From Rebecca billardiae RCC1528 (Eukaryota > Haptophyta), in assembly GCA_965240325.2 (NCBI GenBank), contig OZ251234.1:1922001-1986000 (forward strand): 64,000 bases of DNA, written 5' to 3'. A program made the position numbers and the translations under genes. The notes below the pieces were generated by a model. That model worked only from the letters and a program-made list of their open reading frames with translations. It searched no databases and was not told the DNA's origin. Positions 39,691 to 47,954 of the stretch are shown here, piece by piece. Within the stretch, counting starts at the first letter, position 1, and every line of letters starts with the position of its first letter.

Positions 39691-39859
39691 GTACGGTCCG
39701 TGCCGGATTAATGACAGTTCACGACATATGCTGAATCGTCGGGCCGCCTTCGCCTCAGACCTGTCAGACCGGTCTGAGCGAGGGGGCGGATTCAGCAAGG
39801 GGCAGCTAGATTCAGACGGTCTGGCCAGTCTGGCCATGCATGTTAAATTCCCCGCATCA

Positions 39860-41620
39860 TCACTGCTGCTTCCGATTCGGACCAGTGCTCCACAACTTCC
39901 AGAGCGGGGCTGGGATACGCCAAGTGCGCCACAACTTTGCAGCTTCTAGCCCCTGCTCAGGGCGATGCGTGTGCGATGAGTTCGTGCGGAGATTGGCCGC
40001 CAACGCGCCCAGGCCTTTGCGGAACCCGGCCAGCTCCGTGCGCAAGCGGCCCTCTGCGTGGAGTTCTGAGAGGACCATGTCCACGAAGGCCTCGCGGCAG
40101 CCGTGGCAGTAGTAGTGGCGGTTGTCGGTGGTGCAGTCGGCGCGCATGTGCCCCAGGGCGGCCATGTCTGCAACGAGCCATCCGCGGGGCGTTGCAGCCA
40201 GGTGCATAGCGTGAAGACACTCGAGACGCTGGAGCGTGCGGCACAAATAGAAGCCACTCAGCTCACCCCTTCTCCACTGCGTGGGGGGGCTCGTCTTGAG
40301 GACCAGCGCAGTGCCCAGACCAGCGAGCGCACTCGTCCACGCGTTCAGCACCGCGTACTCCGACCGCAAGGCCTCCTCGAGCTTGGACGGCGCCTTCAGG
40401 TGCTCGATGAGGTGGAGCCCGCGGTTGTACACGAGCGCGGAGGGCCCGTGCCTCATGAGGGTGGCGAACACAGCCGGGGGCAAGTAGTGCTTCAGGCACT
40501 TAAAGTGGTCATCTGCGTACGCGCTGCCATTGGCAAAGCCGCGCAAGTCGCTCCACGCCCAGTCGTGGAGGAGGTGCGTGATCAGCACCCTCGCGCGTGG
40601 CACCCAGAAGGCGACCGTGACCTGCTTGCCCAGGCCACACTGCCACAGGTCGGCACTCTGCACCTCGAAGCGCTCCCTCTCCATGAACGCCTGCACTAGC
40701 GTGTACACCGTGGTGCGCATCATGGACATGCCGACAAAGTGCAGCCACCGCCCCCGCAGCGCGCGGATGGGGTCGTCGGGCGACGCTGGCGCACGGGTCG
40801 CGTTCCCCAGCGGCGCCCAGACCAAGGGCGCTGGAGACCTGGCGTCGGCCAGGCTGGCCAGCATCGGCAGGGGCCTCATCCATCTCCCAACACACGTCTC
40901 CCGGAGTCGGCTCCCAGGCCGGCTCGCAAGTTTCCAACCCCAACGAGTCGAGGTGGAGTTCGCGGTGCCAAACGTCGTCGGCGCGGTGGCGACATCCCAT
41001 CCACGCGCTGCCCGCCACGCCGCGTCCTCTTTGAGCGAGCTGCGCGCCACGTGCACGCGGTAGGGCGTGCCGTCGGCACTGCGAACCGGTGTGAGCTCCA
41101 GCCAGGTCTCCTGCACCTTGCAGGCGGTGGTGCTCCTGCACTGGTCATACTCCAAGGCGATGAGCAGGTCGTACACGCCCGCCAGCCAGCCAGAGTGGAA
41201 GACGACCCCGTACGTCCCGTCCATGTTATCGAGCACCCGTGCGGGGAGCATGGCGGGGCCGACAAGGCCCGCGCGGAAGCTCGCGCCGCCTGTCGTGCAG
41301 GCGCTTCCATTGGCCGCTGCGTCGGCGGCGACGAGGGTGAAGCGGGCGGCTGCGCCCAGCGGCACGCGGGCCGGGTCGGCGGTGTTCGCCGGCGACCGCA
41401 GCTCGCGGAGGTAGCTTGCGGATGCATCCACCTTGCACAGCTGGGTCGAGTTGGTGGTGGCGCACATGTAGAAGGGTGCGCACTCATCGAGGCGCAACGG
41501 GTGGACCGGCAAGCTGCTGGTTGAGTCGCTCGGCGTGACCCAGCACGCCAGCACCAGAAGCCCCCAGGAGGTCGCGCGCGGCGGCCGCTCGCCAGGCCTC
41601 TCCTTGCTCGGTCGGCTCAT
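39860..41620 (-). CDS. Secreted filamin-like plus PC-esterase-like protein
   Basis: A single frame of 586 residues with a hydrophobic N-terminal signal (SWGLLVLACWV, residues 19-28). Residues about 90-160 resemble a filamin/ABP280 Ig-like repeat (ARVLDNMDGTYGVVFHSGWL then AGVYDLLIALEY). Residues 290-510 resemble the PC-esterase/SGNH acyl-esterase family of cell-surface glycan O-acetylation. RWLHFVGMSMMRT sits where GDS would be, with Ser299 kept and Asp replaced by Met, and DNRH (499-502) fits the distal DxxH. Several Asn-X-Ser/Thr sites fit secretion. Function as a polysaccharide acyl-transferase or esterase is inferred. The changed GDS leaves activity open. Codon third positions are less GC-rich than in neighbours. 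Confidence 0.72.
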   Translation of the reverse strand: MSRPSKERPGERPPRATSWGLLVLACWVTPSDSTSSLPVHPLRLDECAPFYMCATTNSTQLCKVDASASYLRELRSPANTADPARVPLGAAARFTLVAADAAANGSACTTGGASFRAGLVGPAMLPARVLDNMDGTYGVVFHSGWLAGVYDLLIALEYDQCRSTTACKVQETWLELTPVRSADGTPYRVHVARSSLKEDAAWRAARGWDVATAPTTFGTANSTSTRWGWKLASRPGSRLRETCVGRWMRPLPMLASLADARSPAPLVWAPLGNATRAPASPDDPIRALRGRWLHFVGMSMMRTTVYTLVQAFMERERFEVQSADLWQCGLGKQVTVAFWVPRARVLITHLLHDWAWSDLRGFANGSAYADDHFKCLKHYLPPAVFATLMRHGPSALVYNRGLHLIEHLKAPSKLEEALRSEYAVLNAWTSALAGLGTALVLKTSPPTQWRRGELSGFYLCRTLQRLECLHAMHLAATPRGWLVADMAALGHMRADCTTDNRHYYCHGCREAFVDMVLSELHAEGRLRTELAGFRKGLGALAANLRTNSSHTHRPEQGLEAAKLWRTWRIPAPLWKLWSTGPNRKQQ

Positions 41621-41749
41621 CGCCGAGGAGGAGCATCGTCCTTCTGGACCCCCCTCGGCATAAAGCTGTGTTCACCAGAAAACTGTAGGCTTTTTTTAGC
41701 GGTGCCGCGCGGTAAGTCGCTCATCGAGTCCTTGGCCTCTGACTGCGGC
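41621..41749. promoter_or_regulatory. Very short divergent upstream region
   Basis: Start codons of the PC-esterase-like and acetylesterase-like genes are 129 bases apart. The spacer holds GGCTTTTTTTAGC (41689-41701), an AT-rich patch in GC-rich surroundings that could be a core promoter element. Confidence 0.5.
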
Positions 41750-43492
41750 ATGGCGCCAATCACGCCGGCGGCCACGCGCAGCGCCGCCCGGGGCCGTCGC
41801 CGGCTCGTCGGCGTCTTCCTGTGGAGCGTGGGCTCGGCGGGGCTCCAGCTGCCGCGGCTGCTCTCGAACAACGCGGTCCTGCCGCGCGCGCCGACCGCGC
41901 CGCTGCTCTGGGGCCACGCCGGCACGCCGGGCGAGCGCGTGCTCGCGGTGCTGCGCGGCGCGGGCGGCGAGCCGGTCGAGAACGCGAGCGCCGTCGTCGA
42001 CGCGCGCGGGCGGTGGAGCGTGAGCCTGTCGCCCCGCCCCGCCTCCGTCACGCCGCACGCGCTGCATATCACGGCGCCCTCATGCCCGCGCGGCCTTCTC
42101 GTTGAGAACGTTCTCTTCGGAGACGTGTGGCTGTGCGCCGGCCAGTCCAACATGGAGATGTCGTACGACCAGGCGCTGCACGCGGCGCGGGACTGGCGCG
42201 CGGCGCAGCGCGTGGCGGTGTGGCGTGGCGTGCGCGTGCTCGGCGTGACCTTCGCCGCGCGCGACGAGCCCGCGGACGACGTCCGCACTGCCGGCTGGCA
42301 GCTGACGCATAACATGCGCACAGTCCGCCATTTCTCGGCCCTCGGCTTCATGGCGGGCTGGCGGCTGTGGGAGGCGCTCGGCGGGCGCGTGCCCGTCGGG
42401 CTGATCCAGGCGACGCGGGGCGGGCAGGAGATCCAGTGCTTCGCGCCGCCCGCCGCCCTCGCCGACCGCACCTGCGGCGGCACGCGCGACACGGCCGGCG
42501 GCCCGCCGGCTGCGGCGGCAGCGGCGGCGTGGTGGCTCGGCGGGGCGGATGGGGGCGCCGACGGCGGCGCGGGGAACGGCACGGCGACGGCCGCGCTGCC
42601 AGCGGTGAACCGCACGCGCGCGTCGAAGATGTGGTTCGGCATGTTCCACCCGCTGCGCGCCCTCGCCCTCTCCGGCGTGCTCTGGTACCACGGCGAGGCC
42701 GACCATGCGCGGCCGCGCGAATACAGCTGCACGTTCCCCGCGCTCGTGGCGGCGTTCCGGCGCGAGCTGCGGCACGCGCGCATCGAGGGCGGCGCGGGCG
42801 CGCTGCCGTTCGTGTTCGTGCAGCTCGCGGCGTACGCGCCGCTCGACTTCAGCGCCGTGCGCCTTGCGCAGCTCGCCGCCCTCCGCCTGCCCGCCGTTGG
42901 CTACGCCACCGCCCTCGACCTCGGAGACCCGAGCGCGCCGCTCGGCGGCGCCACGTTGATAGGCATCCACCCGAGGCACAAGCGGCCGCTGGCGAGGCGG
43001 CTGCTCGCGGTGGTGCTCGCGGTGGCGTACGGGCGGCGTGGGGTGCTGACGTCGGGCCCGGTGCTCGCGCGCGCGAAGCGCACGCCCGAGCGCGACCGGA
43101 TCACCCTCCACTTCCTCCCGGACTCGGCGCGCGGCGGTTTGCGCGCGGCGGGCACGCTTGGCTGCGACGCGTGCTGCGGCCGCAGCCCGTTCGAGGTGCT
43201 GCCGCGCGGCGAGCGCGCGGCGTGGGCGCGCGCGCCGTTCGAGCTGGTGGCGGAGCCGTCGGGGAACGGCTCCGCCGTCGTCGTCTCCGGCGCCCGGAAC
43301 GCCGTCGCGCTGCGGTACGCGTTCGAGCCGTACCCGCAGTGCGCGCTCTACAACGGGCGAGGCACACCCGGGCCCAACCACACGGCCGGCGAATTCGCCG
43401 CCGGGCCGTTTGTGCTCGAGCTCGAGCGCGACGGCCCGACGGGGAGTGTGATGCCGCTGGGCACGGTCTCGGACGTGCAGCGGAGGGCGTAG
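41750..43492 (+). CDS. Sialate O-acetylesterase-like SGNH hydrolase
   Basis: A single frame of 580 residues from the first ATG (MAPITPAATRSAARG), with a membrane anchor or signal (LVGVFLWSVGSAGLQL). SGNH blocks are clear: VWLCAGQSNMEM with the nucleophile Ser133, LSGVLWYHGEADH matching the WYQGE block, and IGIHPRHKRPLARRLL matching the catalytic His block of this family. In animals such enzymes remove O-acetyl groups from sialic acids. In algae and bacteria they act on other acetylated carbohydrates, so the substrate is open. Pairing with a divergent PC-esterase-like gene suggests both handle glycan acetylation. The stop is only 28 bases before the duplicated Nop9 segment. Confidence 0.86.
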   Translation: MAPITPAATRSAARGRRRLVGVFLWSVGSAGLQLPRLLSNNAVLPRAPTAPLLWGHAGTPGERVLAVLRGAGGEPVENASAVVDARGRWSVSLSPRPASVTPHALHITAPSCPRGLLVENVLFGDVWLCAGQSNMEMSYDQALHAARDWRAAQRVAVWRGVRVLGVTFAARDEPADDVRTAGWQLTHNMRTVRHFSALGFMAGWRLWEALGGRVPVGLIQATRGGQEIQCFAPPAALADRTCGGTRDTAGGPPAAAAAAAWWLGGADGGADGGAGNGTATAALPAVNRTRASKMWFGMFHPLRALALSGVLWYHGEADHARPREYSCTFPALVAAFRRELRHARIEGGAGALPFVFVQLAAYAPLDFSAVRLAQLAALRLPAVGYATALDLGDPSAPLGGATLIGIHPRHKRPLARRLLAVVLAVAYGRRGVLTSGPVLARAKRTPERDRITLHFLPDSARGGLRAAGTLGCDACCGRSPFEVLPRGERAAWARAPFELVAEPSGNGSAVVVSGARNAVALRYAFEPYPQCALYNGRGTPGPNHTAGEFAAGPFVLELERDGPTGSVMPLGTVSDVQRRA

Positions 43493-43520
43493 GCCGCGGG
43501 TGCGTCGCGTGGCCAGCGTC

Positions 43521-44612
43521 ATCTGGAAGCTCGTCGAGGCGTGCGCCCGCGTCAAATCTCGCGAGCGAGATTGCTTCCGGGTCGTGAGCCGGATGCTGGC
43601 GCCGGCGAGCGGCTCGGCGGTGACGCTCGCACCGGCGATGCTCGGGCTCGAGCCGCGGCTGACGGAGGGCGGGATCGGCGCCGCGCGCGTCACGCAGCTC
43701 GGCGCGCGCCTTGCGCAGGCCTGCCTCGCCCTCCCGCCGCACGCGTGCCAGCCGCTCGTCGCCTCCTTCCACAAAGCGCCGCCGGCCGCGTTCGTTCGCT
43801 GGGCGACGGACGTGGCGGGCTCGCGCGCGCTCGAGGCGCTGTTCAGCGCGCCGGGCTGCCCGGCGGCGGCGCGGGTGCCGCTGGCGCGCAAGCTGAAGGG
43901 CGAGGCGGCGCGGCTGGCGCGCGACCGCTGCGCCTCGCACGTCCTCGAGCGCTGCTTCGCCGCCGTCGACGTCGACGCCAAGCGCACCATCCTCGATGAG
44001 CTGGTCGCGGCCGAGCCGGCGCTCGCGTCGTCGTCGCACGCGGCGCTCGTGCTGCGCCGGCTGCGCGTCTCGGAGTACAAGCGGCGGCGGGGCGAGGTGC
44101 TGGACGAGGCAGCGCACGAGGACACGCGCCGGGGCATGTTGGCGGAGATCCTCGACGACGACGACGCGCCCGCCGCGCCCGACGGCGGAGCCGACGGCGG
44201 CGCCGAGCGCGCGCGCGCGACGGCGGGCGCCGACGGCGGCACGGACGCCGCGCTCTCGCGCGCGCGAGAGCTGGGTGGCGGCGCGCTCGACTCGATCGTC
44301 GGCGCGCTGGGCTACAGGCCCACCGACGGCGCGGCGGCCGCGGCCGCGGCGGAGGAGGCCGCGGCCACCGCGGCGCTGTCGCGCCCCGCCGCCGCCGCCA
44401 CCGCCGCGTCCAAGCAGGCCGCCGCGCACGAGTTTGCGTTCCTGGCCGACGTGCTCGGCGGCGCGGCGAGCGCCAAGGCCAAGCGCAAGTCTCGCAAGCG
44501 CAGCCGCGAGGCAGAGGCGGCGAAGGGTGGTGCGGCGGGCGCGGCGCAGCACGCGGCGGGCAAGGCGTCCGAACGCGCGGCCGCCAACAAGAAGAAGTTC
44601 GCCATGTCCTGA
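43521..44612 (+). pseudogene. Truncated duplicate of the Nop9-like gene 3' half
   Basis: From ATCTGGAAGCTCGTCGAGG onward this repeats 34693-35796 with few changes, in the same orientation, and the similarity continues some 150 bases past the stop. The first 500 or so residues are missing, and no ATG opens the frame before MLAPASGSAV. The frame nonetheless stays open for 364 residues. Changes include a Leu to Ile, Arg to Gly, Phe to Leu and loss of one 12-bp GGCGGAGCCGAC unit. It probably arose by segmental duplication. An expressed short protein or read-through from the acetylesterase gene cannot be excluded. Confidence 0.8.
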
Positions 44613-45159
44613 CCGTTGCTTGATCTCGCCGTGGCGGCGCTGTGCCTGCTATGACACGAGCCGACCTGCACCTGAGCACCGGCAGGATACTACTGTAGCT
44701 CGGGACACGCGTGCGGAGGCGCATAACGCCGCGCGCTCTATCACTAGAGGTAGTGATGATTGAGCAGGGCGAGGCCGAGAGCGGAGAGGGCGAGACTCCC
44801 GACGGCCGCGCCGGGACGCCTCGAGCTCGGCTCTCATGCCTCTGTGCAGGCTGTGCTCACGGACAGCGGAGTCGCTGCGCGACTGCTTGCGCCTTGCTGC
44901 CGCACTGCCAGTCGGCGGCCAGTCCCAGAAGTCGGAGCGGCGTCGTCAGAGCTGCGCCTGCGCAGTCGCTGATGATCAATCATCCTCACAGTCACACTCT
45001 CAGCCGCTGCGCCTGCGGTAGCTTAGTGCGGTACCGAACCGTACGACTAGGGCGGTACTGCAGCTGCTGAGTGCTGGTCCGTAATGCCTCGCCCTCGGGT
45101 CCCGCGCCACTCTCAAGCCTCGCCGGGACCCATCATGCTGCCCGTCGGTACATATTGGA
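44613..45159. other. Intergenic stretch
   Basis: The first 150 bases are the duplicated Nop9 downstream region with indels. After that I see nothing recognisable until the microsatellite. Confidence 0.4.
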
Positions 45160-45304
45160 ATATGGTAGAAATTATATTATTATTATCCGTATTATTATCC
45201 TTATTATCCTTATTATTATCCTTATTATTATCCTTATTATTATTATTATAAATCCTTATACTTAGTATAAGTATTAGTATTAGTATTAGTATTAGTATTA
45301 GTAT

Positions 45305-45366
<62 letters not shown>

Positions 45367-45470
45367 TTAGTATTAGTATTAGTATTAGTATTAGTATTAG
45401 TATTAGTATTAGTATTAGTATTAGTATTAGTATTAGTATTAGTAATATTAGTATAATTATAATAATAAAC
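45160..45470. repeat. TTATTATCC and AGTATT/AGT microsatellites
   Basis: TTATTATCC-type units give way near 45263 to AGTATT hexamers, a central run of AGT triplets (about 45304-45360) and AGTATT hexamers again, ending in AATATTAGTATAATTATAAT. The triplet run nested in hexamers suggests slippage expansion inside an older array. Confidence 0.92.
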
Positions 45471-45689
45471 TGTGCCCTGGCGGGCGGGGGGGTCGGCGGG
45501 CCGTGCCAGTGCTGTCGCAATGTTTCCTCTGCGGGTTCGCGTCTTTCTACAGCATTCGCTCGTGGTCGTGGGTGACGGACAGTCGGACCAGTGACACCTG
45601 TGAAGTCGTTCTCGGACCACGTGCGGTACGCGTCCGTGCGCATCGGCAGCGAGGCCCACACCCACGAGGGAACGTGCAGCACGCGGAGC

Positions 45690-46400
45690 GGGGCGGGTAG
45701 CCCGTTGCTCCGCGCAAGCGCGGGTACGCGCTGTATGTGCCGCATCTCGACCGCGATGGCGTAATCGAGCGCCTCGCCGCCGACGAAGCCGCCAGAGTAG
45801 ATCGTGTGCATGTCCTCCTGCCGCCAGCCGAGAGCGGTCGTCGCGAGGATGCTTGCCGATGTCCGCTCCGAACATGATGGGCTCGGCGCAGGTCGCGTTG
45901 ACGTCGTACACGGCCGCCACGCTGAGCACGAGCGCGTTGACGTTCACGCGGTCGTCGCTCTTCGCATCTTCGACAGGTGTGGCGCTCGCGTGTTCGGCGG
46001 CACGAGGAGCTGTTGGTTGTGCGCGCGCGCGCGCACAGCGACAGCGTGTGCCACTCGCGATCGAGAGTGGGCACGAGCTGCTCACGCAGGCACACGAATC
46101 GCAGCGCATCCGTCACCGGCGTGACGACTTCCGCCTCGTCCCGCAGCGCCTGCGCCATGGACGAGGATGGCGCGTCGATGTTGCATGCTCGACGTTTCAT
46201 CTCTCTGCGGATGGCATCACGGGCTTGTCTGCGTCGCGCTGCGGCGAGGGTCGCCAACTCGCGAAGACGCGGTTGCTGCCACGGCGACAGACCCGGGAGG
46301 TGCGTCCGCTGCGCGTCGTACGCCGTTGGCGCTGCGCTTCCGTCGCATTGGTCACCGTCGACGCCATGCACGGCGGACGCGGGCTTCGTTCGGATGAGGG
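45690..46400 (-). pseudogene. Repeated protein family R2, copy 2 (frame broken)
   Basis: Same gene order and peptides as the copy at 37590: DAQRTHLPGLSPWQQPRLRE, MKRRACNIDAPSSSMAQALR and FVCLREQLVPTLDREWHTL. A register change at the same (GC)6 run leads into VNVNALVLSVAAVYDVNATC and MHTIYSGGFVGGEALDYA. A partial R1 unit precedes it at 45465-45690, as in copy 1, so R1 and R2 move together. Nucleotide identity to copy 1 is high by eye. Confidence 0.55.
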
Positions 46401-46851
46401 ACCGCGAGCGACAGTCCGGTGCGAGGATTCCGGCGATCGAGTTGTTGCGCCAGCTGGACAGACGCTCTCCGGTCTTTTCAGATCTGCGCTTTTCAAAAAG
46501 AAATGTTCCGCGCTCTGTCCCACGGCAAAGCGCGGCGGATGGCCCCCTAGTGGCCGCGGCATGGGCCCCAGCGTGCAGGCGGCACGGCCACGCCGCTCGG
46601 CCGCGGCGACCGATCTCGCACGCGTCCTTGCGGCGCGAAAGGGCATCCCAGCTGCGGTCATTCGCCTTGTGCGTCGGGAGAGAGCTGCACGGCGTGCACA
46701 CACGTCGCCCGCCGCGCGGCCGGGCGTGCGCCGAAAGCGGCACAGCGAGAGAGGGCCCCGATCCGAGTGCAGGTCTCGCCGGGGCCCTCCACAAGTCCAA
46801 GGATCCTGGGTCTTGGGTCCTTCGCGTTTGTCCAGCTGGCGCAACGCTCCG
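46401..46851. other. Spacer between R2 and R3 copies
   Basis: Contains CGATTCCGGCGATCGAG-like sequence shared with 38330, then about 370 bases seen only here, including GAAATGTTCCGCGCTC and GGATCCTGGGTCTTGGGTCC. No gene seen. Copy 1 has the foldback at the equivalent place. Confidence 0.4.
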
Positions 46852-47152
46852 TTGCGTCGCGTGCGATGGCGCTTCCCGCCCGCGAGACACCTCGTGATGA
46901 GGGCCTTTCCGCACCGAGCCCGACGCGCGGCGGTGGATCGCGCGAGGTGGCTGTCGAACGCAGCGCTTGATGCTATGGCCCGTGCGAGCGCTCGACGTGC
47001 AAGTCGGGCGAGGACCGCCCCAGGTCGCACGATCGTGTCGACGCGCCGAGCGTACCTCCAAACGCGTCGACTTTGGCCCCCGTTCGACCTGCACGCGAGA
47101 CGACGAGGGCAGCAATCGCGAATCGGGCGAAAACACCGTTCGGGAATTTCAG
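46852..47152 (+). repeat. Dispersed repeat R3, copy 3 (full length)
   Basis: Runs from TTGCGTCGCGTGCGATGGCG to AACACCGTTCGGGAATTTC and includes the CGTTCGACCTGCACGCGAGA part missing from copy 2. It lies upstream of the kinase-RBR gene. Confidence 0.88.
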
Positions 47153-47381
47153 AAATTGCCGCCCGCCATCATTCTCGGCGAGGTGCCTCGGCGTGCTTCG
47201 AACGCCCCGGTTGCAGGGCCCTTGTGCCGGAAGGTTGTCTCCCATTCGTCGACGGCTCGTCGTCTTGATCATCAATAGAGGGGCGTCTGGCCAGGTCTGG
47301 CCTGCCCGTGCGGTGCTGCCCCGCCGCCGCCGCCGGCCGGCTCACGATATTGTTGTGTGGACGGCGCGCACGCCCGCGTCC

Positions 47382-47919
47382 ATGGACGAGTGGGCCGAGC
47401 GCTGCCCCGCGCCGCCGAGCCGCAAGCACTGCGGGCTCGCGGCGAGCACGTGGACGCCGAATGACTTCACATCCCCCAAAGAGCCAGCCTGGGTCGGCGC
47501 GCAGCACGCCGCCGAGCACGCGCGCGCCGCGCTCGCGGACGCGCAAGCACTGATCAGGTCAGCTGTCGCGGCCGGCGGCGGCGGCGGCGACGACCGCCCT
47601 GGCGGCGTGGACGCCGCGCTGCTCGCGCGCAGAGACGCGCTACGTGCAGACCTCGCCGCCGCGCTCGAGCACCTCCTCGCCGCGCTCGAGAGCGGCGGCG
47701 CGGGCCGCGCGCCGAGCAAGGCGGCGGCCCCGTGCGCAGACGCTGCGGCGGCAGAGCTGCGCGCGCTGCGTGCGCTTCCGCCCGCAGAGCGGGTGCGCGG
47801 CGGCGAGCTGCGCGAGTGCGAGGAGGCCGTGCGCCGCGAGCAGCGCGCGCTCATGCGCGCCCGCCACGCGCTCGAGGACGCCGAGCTCGACGCGGCCGAC
47901 GGCGGCGACGACGACGACG

Positions 47920-47954
<35 letters not shown>

